A DNA stretch of 64,000 nucleotides from NCBI GenBank assembly GCA_036936605.1, contig JAUPFV010000001.1:166742643-166806642 (forward strand), read 5' to 3'. Shown one piece after another: positions 45,672 through 56,233 of this stretch (position 1 is the stretch's first letter; the number at the start of each line of letters is the position of its first letter). The DNA is from Limnanthes douglasii subsp. nivea (Eukaryota; Streptophyta; Magnoliopsida; Brassicales; Limnanthaceae). The position numbers and the translations under genes were made by a program. The notes beneath the pieces were generated by a model, which was not told where the DNA came from, ran no database searches, and saw nothing but the letters and a program-made list of their open reading frames with translations.

Positions 45672-47686
45672 GATTATGAGTATTTGGATCCCGATCCGGA
45701 TCTTGTTTAGATCATTGTCGGATCATGATGGTATGTTAAAAGAAGGGAGAAGTGTCTGAATTATATCAATTCTTTAAATTATTGACCATTTTCGGAGGGG
45801 ATATAGTGATAGCTCCCTCAAGTTGTTCTTGAAAAGGATATATAGCCAGCTTGACTACACAGTTAAAATGAAAAATGTCTACTCATTTGTATCAGAATTT
45901 AGCTCCGTTTATTGTTTTCGATTAGGATCATTTAAGATATGTTTATGGGGCACATAAGGATTCTTTGGTGATTGGGGCTGCAATTGAGGGAATGGAAATC
46001 CGTAGGATTTTAATTGACATTGTCATCTCAACTAATGTTTTGTTTTTGTCTAGTTATAGGCTAATGAAAAACCCGCTTGTCATTCTCCGATTAAGTAAGA
46101 CCATAGTGAGATTTATGGGGAATCCTACCAATATGATTGGGGAGTTGGAAAGCAAACTATCCTCAGAAAAGAACTGTTTAAAAATATTGTGAGAGTGTTT
46201 TTTCTAGTGGTTGATGGTTCGAATCCTTATAACGTCATCTTTGGTAGATCCTGGCTATCAATGATGCATGATGTCGCATCAATAGTTTATCAATTCTTAA
46301 AGTACGCAGTCGGAGGCCAAGTGAGAGTTATTAGAAGTAGCCAAAACAATGGCTATAGAATGCTCTGTCACTGTGCTTTCCCCAAAAGCGTTAGAGAATA
46401 TGGCAGCTGAGAAGGAAAATCAATTACTAGAGTCCTCTTCGGATTCAAGCAAAATATATGATCCAAGAGAGACTCCTAGTGCAGTTATTCTAGACGAATA
46501 GGTTGATTTACATATTTTTTGGATGGGAAATATGTTAGGGGTGGAGCGAAATTATTATCATAAATAAAGGAGTAAATGTTATCATTCTTATCCAAGAACT
46601 TGCATGTGTTTTCTTGGTGTAGTAAGGATATAACAGGGGTACCAGCCAGCATCATTTGTAAAAAACTGGGTATACAATCCGATGTAAGCCTTGTAATACA
46701 GAAATGAACAACATTTTCTGTAGAAAACTTTAAAGCCATTGTTAAAGAGGTAGATAGATTGACAAAAATTGAGCTTATTCAGGAATCTCGATACCCATTA
46801 TGGAATGTTAATCCAGTATTTTTGAAAATTGAATAATGCAAAATGCCGTATGTGTATTGATTTTACAGACCTAAACAGATCATGTCTAAAGGATCTGTTC
46901 CCTATCCCTCTAATAGATCAATTAATAGATTCTACTTCTGTCAACAAGCTACTATCTTTCATGGATGTGTTTAATAGATACATTGGATCGGAAGGATCAA
47001 GATCACATTATATTTATTATAGATATGGTCTGCATTTTTATAAGATTATGCCATTCGGTTTGAAGAATATTGGGGTTACTTACCAACGTCTAATGAATAA
47101 ATATTTCGCTAGTCAGATTGAAAGACATGTTGAGGTTTATATCGACATATGCTAATAAAGAGTTTAAAGGATGCGGATCACTTGATTGATCTCAAAGAAA
47201 CTTTCTCCAACTTGGAAGCTATCAACTTGAAGTTAAATCTAGAGAAGTGCACATTCTGAGTACAATCCGGAAAGTTCTTAAGGTAAGTTATAAGTTAAAA
47301 AAAAAGATTTAAGCCGATTAGAATAACTACATGTATTACTTGCTATGAACCCTCCCATATCCACCAAAGAGGTCTAAATATTGACTTGAAGGTTTGATGC
47401 ATAGAACAGATTTATATCAAGTTCATCTGATCAATGTGCACCATTTTTTCAAGTCTTAAGTAATACGGAATTTAATAGGTCTCCAAATTATGTTGAGGCA
47501 TTTGTTAAGATCAAAGAACATGTTTCTTCACCAAAAATATTATCAAAGCCGGTGATGGAAGAAAGGCTTTATATTTACTTAGAAATATCCGCCTATGAAG
47601 TTTTGGTTTGGGAAGTTGATAATTACCATCACCCTATTTATTATGTTAGAAAAAGTTTGTTAGATACTGAAAAAAGGTTTTTGAAG
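45672..47686 (+). pseudogene. array unit 5
   Basis: This is a copy of unit 3 at +4,027 bp, with only scattered substitutions (for example GGTTCGAATCC at about 46,217). The protease frames are at 45,965-46,192 and 46,189-46,410 and RT at 46,829-47,155. The shared inactivating changes are all present. Confidence 0.88.
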
Positions 47687-49697
47687 GATTATGAGTATTT
47701 GGATCCCGATCCGGATCTTGTTTAGATCATGGTCGGATCAATGGTATGTTAAAAGAAGGGAGAAATGTCTGAATTATATCAATTCTTTAAATTATTGACC
47801 ATTTTCAGAGGGGATATAATGATAGCTCCCTCAAGTTGTTCTTGAAAACAATATATAGCCAGCTTGACTACACAGTTAAAATGAAAAATGTTTACTCATT
47901 TGTATCAGAATCTAGCTCCGTTTATTGTTTTCGATTAGGATCATTTAAGATATGTTGATGGGGCACATAAGGATTCTTTGGTGATTGGGGCTGCAATTGA
48001 GGGAATGGAAATCCGTAGGATTTTAATTGACATTGTCATCTCAACTAATGTTTTGTTTTTGTCTAGTTATAGGCTAATGAAAAACCCGCTTGTCATTCTC
48101 CGATTATGTAAGACCATAGTGGGATTTATGTGGAATCCTACCAATATGATTGGGGATTTGGAAAGCAAACTATCCTCAGAAAAGAACTGTTTAAAAATAT
48201 TGTGAGATTGTTTTTTCTAGTGGTTGATGGTTCGACTCCTTATAACGTCATCTTTGGTAGATCCTAGCTATCAATGATGCATGATGTCGCAACAATAGTT
48301 TATCAATTCTTAAAGTACGCAGTCGGAGGCCAACTGAGAGTTATTAGAAGTAGCCAAAACAATGGCTATAGAATGCTCTGTCACTGTGCTTTCCCCAAAA
48401 GCGTTAGAGAATATGGCAGCTGAGAAGGAAAAGCAATTACTAGAGTCCTCTTCGAATTCAAGCAAAATATATGATCCAAGAGAGACTCCTAGTGCAGTTA
48501 TTCTAGACGAATAGGTTGATTCACATATTTTTTGGATGGGAAATATGTTAGGGGTGGAGCGAAATTATTATCATAAATAAAGGAGTAAATGTTATCATTC
48601 TTATCCAAGAACTTGCATGTGTTTTCTTGGTGTAGTAAGGATATAACAGGGGTACCAGCCAGTATCATTTGTAAAAAACTGGGTATACAATCCGATGTAA
48701 GCCTTGTAATACAGAAATGAACAATATTTTCTGTAGAAAACTTTAAAGACATTGTTAAAGAGGTAGATAGATTGACAAAAATTGAGCTTATTCAGGAATC
48801 TCGATCCCCATTATGGAATGTTAATCCAGTATTTTTGAAAATTGAATAATGCAAAATGCCGTATGTGTATTGATTTTACAGACCTAAACAGATCATGTCT
48901 AAAGGATCTGTTCCCTATTCCTCGGATAGATCAATTAATAGATTCTACTTCTGTCAACAAGCTACTATCTTTCATGGATGTGTTTAATAGATACATTGGA
49001 TCGGAAGGATCAAGATCACATTATATTTATTATAGATATGGTCTGCATTTTTATAAGATTATGCCATTCGGTTTGAAGAATATTGGGGTTACTTACCAAC
49101 GTCTAATCAATAAATATTTCGCTAGTCAGATTGAAAGATATGTTGAGGTTTATATCGACATATGCTAATAAAGAGTTTAAAGGATGCGGATCACTTGATT
49201 GATCTCAAAGAAACTTTCTCCAACTTGGAAGCTATCAACTTGAAGTTAAATCTAGAGAAGTGCACATTCTGAGTACAATCCGAAAGTTCTTAAGGTAAGT
49301 TATAAGTTAAAAAAAAGATTTAAGCCGATTAAAATAACTACATGTATTACTTGCTATGAACCCTCCCATATCCACCAAAGAGGTCTAAATATTGACTTGA
49401 AGGTTTGATGCATAGAACAGATTTATATCAAGTTCATCTGATCAATGTGCACCATTTTTTCAAGTCTTAAGTAATACGGAATTTAATAGGTCTCCAAATT
49501 ATGTAGAGGCATTTGTTAAGATCAAAGAACATTTTTCTTCACCAAAAATATTATCAAAGCTGGTGATGGAAGAAGGGCTTTATATTTACTTAGCAATATC
49601 CGCCTATGAAGTTTTGGTTTGGGAAGTTGATAATTACCATCACCATATTTATTATGTTAGAAAAAGTTTGTTAGATACTGAAAGAAGGTATTTGAAG
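47687..49697 (+). pseudogene. array unit 6, leading back into single-copy RNase H
   Basis: The 5' half matches unit 4 at +4,027 bp. The RT at 48,842-49,168 has private changes (CTATTCCTCGG, CTAATCAATAAA), and from about 49,090 the unit resembles units 3 and 5 more. Its end does not loop back. The RNase H frame from 49,563 continues through ERRYLKLEKLTLALVIAAQK to 49,817, the arrangement expected in an unrearranged gypsy. Confidence 0.88.
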
Positions 49698-49817
49698 TTA
49701 GAAAAGTTAACGTTGGCCCTTGTGATAGCAGCCCAAAAGATGAGTCCCTATTTTCAAGCACGGTCAATTACTGTTCAAACCTCTTTTCTACTCAAAAAAC
49801 GGTTGTATTTATTATAA
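49563..49817 (+). pseudogene. gypsy relic B RNase H end
   Basis: The open plus-strand frame reads YIYLAISAYEVLVWEVDNYH, KSLLDTERRYLKLEKLTLAL and KMSPYFQARSITVQTSFLLK. These are homologous to the RNase H at 61,790-62,030 (YLAVSSCAISAVLV, KRYLKLEELALAL, KMRPYFQAHPIIVRTSYPLK). It stops abruptly at 49,817. The second RNase H and integrase of this element are missing. Confidence 0.82.
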
Positions 49818-50123
49818 TTCTGGGGTGAAGTATCCAACGGAACCACTCATGTGGGTTCAATAGGAACTGACCTCTACTATAAATAGGTTTCCTATTTCTT
49901 GGAAATAAGAACATAATCATGATCTTGAATTTTACTTTTCACAGTTTCTCTCTCTAGAATACTTAACTAATTTTCTCTCACTAGAAATCTGATTAATTTC
50001 TTTGAGGATATTTTAGACCAGTTATAGGATATGGTCTACTATTATTTTTAGGAGCGATCATATGGTGCTTTCTGATTATTAATTTTTTTTTAGTTTTTGT
50101 TCAAAAAAAATAGAAATGGCTAC
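49818..50123 (+). other. possible LTR or leader remnant between gypsy relic B and copia
   Basis: ACTATAAATAGG (about 49,878) followed by pyrimidine-rich CTCTCTCTAGAATAC and TTTTCTCTCACTAG looks like the promoter and U5 part of an LTR. No second copy or primer site was identified, so the assignment is open. The segment ends where the copia LTR starts at 50,124. Confidence 0.35.
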
Positions 50124-50276
50124 TGTTAAAAATATAAGGCCCAATCCCGTTAGCTCTTTATTACATCTATAAATAAAAACCTATACACTATGTAATAGAT
50201 ATACTTTTTAAATAATACAAAAACCCTAGCCACTTCTAAGAGGCATATTCTTCTCTCTCTTGTTCTTTATTTAACA
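50124..50276 (+). repeat. copia 5' LTR
   Basis: This is 153 bp, starting TGTTAAAAATATAAGGCCC and ending TATTTAACA. It is followed directly by the primer site. It is homologous to the LTR at 32,549-32,710 on the other strand. Confidence 0.92.
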
Positions 50277-50294
50277 TGGTATCAGAGCCATGAG
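50277..50294 (+). other. copia primer binding site (tRNA-iMet type)
   Basis: TGGTATCAGAGCCATGAG directly follows the LTR. TGGTATCAGAGC is the standard primer site of plant copia elements, complementary to the 3' end of initiator tRNA-Met. Confidence 0.93.
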
Positions 50295-51099
50295 TAATTT
50301 GATCGAGTATTCAATTTCGTCGGGGAAGCATAGAGATCCCCCTGTTTTGTGGATCTACCGAGTATTCAATTTCGTATTAGTATTGGATTTCTGTTTGGAA
50401 TTGAATTTATTCTAAAATTTGGATATGTTCGGAATTTTTGGATTGTGTATTGGTATTGATAGAGGGTTGTATTATTATTTTGATTTGGGAGGAAATATTC
50501 TACTGAGTATTTGAGTTATTATTTGATAAAGGTATAATTTACTGAGTTATTTGAGTTATATTATTTTTTTGATTTGGGAGAAAACAATCTACTCAGTTAT
50601 TTGGATTATTATTCAATAAAAGTATAAAAAAAACACTGGTGTATTGAATTAGTAAATTATTTGTAAATTTATTTTGCAATTTAATTAATATGACAGTGAA
50701 TTACTTTGACTTGATGGACAATATTAAGGCAATATGGCCTTGAATTAATTGGTGAAATTGAAAGTGAATTAATTGGTAAACACCCTATTTTGCAATAGGA
50801 TTAATAATGAGAAAATTGCAAGTGATTAATTCCTGAAATTGTATTAGTATTGTGAATTAATTGATGAAATTGCATTAGTAATTAATTGGTAAAATTGAAT
50901 AAGTGAATTAATCGTAGAAATTTTAATGGTGGAATCGCAGAGAATTGATTGGTGAAATTGCAGAGAATAATTGGTGAAATTATAATAAATTAAGAGGAAA
51001 GTACTCATAACTACCCACTCAACTATGTAATACCAAAATGGTACCCACTTTTAGACTAGTTTCATAAAATACCTAGAATCATATTTTGGACAAAAATAC

Positions 51100-51693
51100 C
51101 CTCTAGGGTATAAAAGGGGCAATTTGGTTGCAATCCATTTTTTCACCTTCTAAACCTGGCTTTTGGGTTTCAATTCCCTCATTTCCCATTTCTAATTTTA
51201 AGAAGAGAGAAATACGAAAACCGAGAGCAAACAGGAAAACGGAACTCAACCTAACCGTGAACCAATCGAAGTCGACGATTCAACTTACCGGCGACGCACC
51301 GTTGTTTCGATACAGATCCCGGCGCCGTTGATCTCGAAGAGGTTAGTTTCTAATCGATAGTGGTTTTTATGTCACCGGAATATCCAATGTAGCGTAATGT
51401 AATAGTCTGTCGAGTGCCATTTTTGCATCTTTTAATGTATAATGTAGCTCCATATCTCAAACTGGGTTTCTTTCCTATTGCTTCTGTTCTTTCTGATTTT
51501 CTGATTTCTGTAGTGATTCGTTGGTTGATTATGTTTAAATCGAGCATATGTATAATGTGTATTATGAATCCGCGTTATCAATCATTTTGGTGCTTTTTTC
51601 CAAATTGATCTTAAGACCAACTGTTTGAATTCTGTTTAAGGTGAATAATGTGGAGACCGAGTTGCATAAGGGAGACGGGTTCAATTTTTTCAG
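51100..51693 (+). promoter_or_regulatory. 5' untranslated and promoter-like region of the captured NPG1-like fragment
   Basis: GGGTATAAAAGGGG (about 51,106) is a good TATA box. A GC-richer leader (51,230-51,340) ends at GAAGAG|GTTAGT, a plausible donor. ATTTTTTTCAG-like acceptor text (TTCAATTTTTTCAG, 51,680-51,693) stands directly before the start-codon exon. This looks like a captured 5' UTR with an intron. Confidence 0.45.
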
Positions 51694-52215
51694 GAAGATG
51701 TTGTGTGCTTGTTCATGAGAGCAGTTCAAGTTTGACGAGGCCCCACAGTCGCCCGAGTCGCTAGCCACTAGGGATTTTTCGGCCAGTGCGATTTCTTCAA
51801 GGGTCGGTGAATGGGATTCGAAGCTCGACGATCTTCAGGTTGATGAAGCTGAATCAACTTTGAAAGAGGCTCTCTCCTTAAACTACGAGGTGGGTTTGGT
51901 TTTCGTTCTAGTTTGTTTTTTGTTTTCGATTTTATAATTGTTAGTGTTTTTCAGGAAACAAGGGCTTTGTTAGGGAGGCTCGAATACCAGAGAGGTAATT
52001 TTGATGCGGCTCTTCAGCTATTCCGCGATATTGACATCAGAATCTTAATGCCAAGGATGATCAGAGCTATCGTGGAGAGAACTCGGCCTCGAAAACCTCG
52101 AGTCAAAGGTGTCATTGTGTCGCCTAGTGAAATATCGTTGTTTCAAATCAGGACACAACATGAGATCCTGCGATGCTCCGTTCTGAACTTAAGTTTGTTT
52201 TTTTGTTCTTTTTGA
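51694..52215 (+). pseudogene. NPG1-like gene fragment (first coding exons)
   Basis: NPG1 is a calmodulin-binding TPR protein needed for pollen germination. Exon 51,694-51,889 starts ATG at 51,698 and reads MLCACS, then EQFKFDEAPQSPESLATRDF and LDDLQVDEAESTLKEALSL. A TGA at 51,716-51,718 sits where related proteins have glycine. A 65-nt intron (51,890-51,954, GT...TTTTCAG) joins in frame to the next exon, ETRALLGRLEYQRGNFDAAL and PRMIRAIVERTRPRKPRVKG. Similarity ends after GVIVSP (about 52,120), and the frame continues with unrelated text to a stop at 52,213. It is a partial copy: a few TPR-type helices without the rest. Family assignment is from memory of NPG1 sequence features. Confidence 0.72.
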
Positions 52216-52544
52216 TATCATCAGATAAGCACTCCTTATTTTTCAATTTGTATGTTTTGAAACCTGTTAATATTACTTCGTACAACGTCTGGTTGTATCG
52301 TTAATTCTATTCTTTACCAGTGTTTGACATTGCTAGATAGGCTATGATTACATTACTAGATACTTGTTATATCATTTGTAGTTGCATTGAAATTAAGTTT
52401 CTGATGCCACATTGCTAGATACAGTGTAATACCTCTGCAATTGTAAGTCTACAATGAGATTGCTAGATACGTGTATATGAAGTTGCTAGATACAGCATTT
52501 TCAGACATGAACATTCCACTAACATGAAGTACATGGACATCCTA

Positions 52545-52870
52545 ATCAGCATAAAAAATGGTAGATGGGTTGTAACGAGGTTGATAGATACAGCCGCATA
52601 TCATTGCTAGATACCTTATAACAATATTGCTAGATACAACATCTGAACATTGTTAGATACATTATAACGACTTTGATAGATACATCATCAAAAGATTTCT
52701 AGATGGGTTGTAACAAGGTTACTAGATACAACATGTGCACATTGCTAGATACAGTATAGCGACTTTAATAGATTCATCATCAAAACAATGGTAGATGGGT
52801 TGTAACGAGGTTGATATATACAGCCGCATATCATTGCTAGACACACTAGTATAACATTTCTAGACACACA
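52545..52870. repeat. left arm of a long inverted repeat in the TAGCAATG field
   Basis: The complement of 52,690-52,860 matches 53,850-54,020 with few differences over about 170 bp, including TATATATCAACCTCGTTACA and CATGTTGTATCTAGTAAC. The adjacent 52,550-52,700 matches the earlier copy of the same higher-order unit at 53,640-53,850. The arms could pair into a long hairpin with a loop of about 1 kb. Confidence 0.85.
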
Positions 52871-53326
52871 AATACAACATTGCTAGATATGAGAACTGTT
52901 ACTGCGATTGTAATTCAAATATCACATTGCTAGATATATTGATATGAGTTTCCTAGATACACTAATCTCACTTCTTACATTGCGATTGTGCTTAATAATT
53001 TTCTTTACAACTGCTTCATGAAATGTTGTACATATCTAGCAATGTATGCAGTCTGTGTTCCCATGTATAGCAATGCCAGTAGTATCTTTAAATGAACATA
53101 CAACGCGTCTAGCAGTGTAGTAGTGAATTTGGTTTATGTGTGGCATTGTTATATTGCAAGTGTCTGTGGCTAAGTTTTTTTAGTGTATCTAGCAATGTGA
53201 TATTGGAATTACACTCAAACAGTTATTTCACTGTATCCAGCAATGTCTCCTGCTGTATCTACCAATGCCAGAAGTCGTATCTAGCAATGAAGTAGTCTCT
53301 TAAATTGCATTATAACAAGGTGTTCC

Positions 53327-53518
53327 TTGATTTTTCAGTTGGCCTATTGCATGAAGGAAAAATACATACCTGCTGTGAAAGGTGGATACAAAATCAAGAC
53401 AATGAGAGATATCCCACAGCAAGAGAAGAAAACCTTGCTGTTAAATCATATTATTTCTACCAATTTCATGTTTTCTAAAGTTTATAGCGAGATCCTGCCA
53501 TTTTTATTGTATGAATAA
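53327..53518 (+). other. exon-like segment inside the repeat field
   Basis: After TTGATTTTTCAG (53,326-53,337) the frame reads LAYCMKEKYIPAVKGGYKIK and continues to a TAA at 53,516-53,518, with no TAGCAATG words in it. It lies in the loop between the inverted-repeat arms. The acceptor-like start and normal codon use suggest a captured exon. I do not recognise the protein. Confidence 0.35.
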
Positions 53519-55064
53519 ATTCAACATAGCTAGCAATCCTATACTGCTGTATCTAGCAATGTCTTTATATCGTGTCTACCAATGTTACACTGTTGTATCT
53601 ATCAATCTCCTTATAACGTATCTAGCAATGTCTATATAACATGTCTAGCAATGTTATGCAGCTGTATCTATCAACCTCGTTACAACCCATCTACCATTGT
53701 TTTGATACTGAATCTATCAAAGTCGTTATACTATATCTAGCAATGTACACATGTGTATCTAGCAACATCATTACAACCCATCTAACAATATTTTGATGCT
53801 GCATCTATCAAATTCGTTATACTGTATCTAGCAATGTTCAGATGTTGTATCTAGCAATATTATGCTAGTGTGTCTAGCAATGATATGTGGCTGTATATAT
53901 CAACCTCGTTACAACCCATCTACCATTGTTTTGATGCTGAATCTATCAAAGTCATTATACAGTATCTAGCAATGTTCACATGTTGTATCTAGTAACCTCG
54001 TTACAACTCATCTAGAAATGGCAGCATGGTCATGTGATGGGGAAAAATTAAAATTATTATACATCTCGCAATGTCAGCATGAAGTTTCTATGTTGCAATC
54101 GAAATCTTGAAGTATGTAGGTTTGGAAATTAAAATCATATGAGGTAACGTCTAGCAATGTCAATCACAGGTAAATCGCAATGATTGTTTGATCTTGCCAT
54201 TGCTAACATGTTTGGTAATTAGGTAAATAGGGTGTCATTTCCAGATACTAATATGTATTATTAATATATCAAGCAATATCCTGCCATTGCTAGTGTATGC
54301 AAATATTTAACGATTACTAGGTATCTAACAATGTCATAATTGAATATCTAGAAATGTGGTAATAAAGCATCTAGTAATGTCATTTAACTTGTATATAGCA
54401 ATGTCATAACTAATATCTAGCAATGTCATATAACTCGTATCTAGCAATGTCATAACGTCGTATCTAGTAATGACATTTTTCCTATACCAGACTTTTGGTA
54501 AACCGCGCCTGTTATAGTAATACATTGCTAGATAGATTTATTGGCAGCCGAGTACATTCTATGAGGATGAAATGACTATCATTGTATATATCAATGTTAT
54601 ATAATACGTATCTAGTATATCCAACAAGTTAACAATTATTACGTATCTAGTAGCGTCGTAATTGAATATCAAGCAATGTCATAAAGAAGTATCTAGCAAT
54701 TTCATGTTATTGTATATATCAATGTCATAAAATACGTATATAGCAATGTCATATAAATGTGAATCGCAATGACATTTTTTTAGACCAGTGTGTATAAATC
54801 GTATGGTTCAATTGCAGTATATACAACCTATCTAGCATACTCAATGTAAGATATCTAGCAATGTCAGTTAAGTGTAACTACAAATTTATAACATGTATCT
54901 AGCAATGTCATAAACGTCTATTTAGCAATGTCATAATATGCGTATCTTACAATTACACATCCATGTATCTAGCAATAATGAATGCGATAAGGAACAAATA
55001 AACATAAATTGCATGGTTCAATTGCAGTAACCATGTAAATACAAGCTAAAACACAATGAACTAA

Positions 55065-56017
55065 TCACAAAAGGCACCTTTTGAAGTTTCTTGTGGTTGT
55101 TTGGTATGGACAGACTAGTAGACCAACTCGTATACCGACACCAACGCAAATTTCAAGTCCAATTCCAACCCCAACTCTAACACAAACGTTGAACCATACT
55201 ATTTCTCCGTCTTCACCTTCGATGTACTCTGTTCTCCCCCAGTACATGTTATTGTATTCTTTGTTTTCATCGATTTGTTAGTTTCCTTAGTTTGCTGCCT
55301 GAATATTAAATCCAAAGGCCATAAGGCAAAAGCACATAAGCAAGTATAAAATATGACAGTACGCCCTAAAACAATAAAGTAGTCTACCACATCCAACCCC
55401 AATAGTATGCACAATATCAGCTTTAGATTATGTAACTTTCCTATACGTAGGACTATAAAATTCATTTCAGAAAGTACATACCAACATGTATGCATAGGAA
55501 GCCTACCGAAATTTCTCATCTGGAGTAGAAATGAGTGGAAAATATATATTTTCTACTATAAACAAAAGGCATCACCGCTGGCAAGCCACTAGGCTTCTAC
55601 CAAATCGGCCACAAAAGTTATAATTATTACATTCGTTACATTCGTTACATTCGTCCTAATACATCCTTGTTAGTGTAAAGAATTCTAAGTCTCTTTTTAC
55701 ACCCTGAAAAAATCTATGGAAAGTTTCAGGTACAGAGAAAGTAAAATAAAGTAGACAAAATGAATTTTCTGATTTATATTGAAAATGTTAAACCATTGTC
55801 CATCTAGACATAAACCATCTCACAATTTTTCCTATTCACGGTAGTTTATAATCTCAACATTCTTGAGGAAACATTCTGTGTAAACAAACAAGAACAAAAA
55901 AGATCGCAAAGTTTCCTTTTCTCAGCAACAAGTTTTCATGGATATAAATAGAACAATAATCAAATCCAACTATGGTTCCAAAATCAGTACACTTACTAAA
56001 ATTACACAGATTTTATT
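55065..56017. other. right interior of the MULE-like insertion, no gene assigned
   Basis: A P-T-x-I-P-T-P-type low-complexity frame at 55,110-55,200 and AT-rich sequence follow. GAGGAAAC and TTCTTGG-type text around 55,850-55,950 may be intron of the minus-strand fragment at 56,018-56,233. No motif is recognised. Confidence 0.35.
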
Positions 56018-56233
56018 CTATTTTACCTGTTCTTGGAGATATTGAATATCAACCAAAAGTGAAGAAGCTAGGTCAGAAGCACGCGACCCACCCGATTCAT
56101 GAATCGGGTACCCGGAAAACTCCTCCATAGTCTGAATCGTTGGGTCTTCATTCTTTTGAGCGAAGACGATAGAAACGAAACAGAAAATTAATATAAGAAG
56201 AGAGAAAACCCGAGTGATTAAAAAACAAGACAT
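56018..56233 (-). pseudogene. captured first exon of a secreted or type-I membrane protein
   Basis: The minus-strand frame starts at ATG 56,233 with MSCFLITRVFSLLILIFCFV. This is a clear signal peptide ending SIVFAQ (probable cleavage after FAQ), followed by an acidic stretch EDPTIQTMEEFSGYPIHES and a helical end (SSLLVDIQYLQEQVK). A CTTACCTG-like donor is not obvious. Instead ACCTGTTCTTGG (56,026-56,037) on the plus strand could contain a GT donor near 56,026 on the minus strand. The fragment is close to the right TIR and reads inward. I cannot name the protein family. It fits a gene fragment captured by the element. Confidence 0.5.

Larger units (their letters stand above)
37684..49697 (+). 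repeat. six-copy head-to-tail array of a 2.01-kb gypsy protease-RT-RNase H segment
   Basis: Junctions fall at one point, TATTTGAAG|GATTATGAG: after 39,648, 41,644, 43,659, 45,671 and 47,686. Unit lengths are about 1,965, 1,996, 2,015, 2,012, 2,015 and 2,011 bp. Each unit starts in the gag-protease linker (YEYLDPDPD), runs through protease and RT and ends in RNase H. All units share old inactivating changes, so the array grew from an already dead element. After unit 6 the RNase H reading continues normally, which shows the original element on both sides. Confidence 0.95.
52320..55000. repeat. field of degenerate TCTAGCAATG repeats with strand switch
   Basis: Dozens of copies of a 10-14-nt word occur every 20-40 bases. 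From about 52,320 to 52,960 the word is ATTGCTAGATAC, and from about 53,030 to 55,000 it is the complement GTATCTAGCAATG. Longer units are embedded (TATCAACCTCGTTACAACCC with CATCTACCATTG, spaced about 110-280 bp), giving a higher-order pattern. One word in left orientation reappears near 54,520. There is no coding continuity through the field. Confidence 0.9.

Noticed and set aside
40444..48752. Repeated 84-codon minus-strand frames in the tandem array (for example 40,444-40,698 and 42,458-42,712)
   Set aside because: They are antisense shadows of the repeated gypsy pol and recur only because the unit recurs.
37684..49697. Array as a pure assembly artefact
   Set aside because: Units differ by private substitutions, an 18-bp and a 12-13-bp deletion and a frameshift, which simple assembly duplication would not create. 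The copy number may still be wrong.
52320..55000. CRISPR-like array of short repeats with spacers
   Set aside because: The words are degenerate, spacing is irregular, the orientation flips, and the context is plant transposable-element DNA; there is no prokaryotic sequence.
55065..55281. Overlapping short frames with P-T-x-I-P-T-P or G-V-G-I repeats on opposite strands
   Set aside because: They arise from a low-complexity CCAAC-rich stretch and read similarly on both strands; no gene support.
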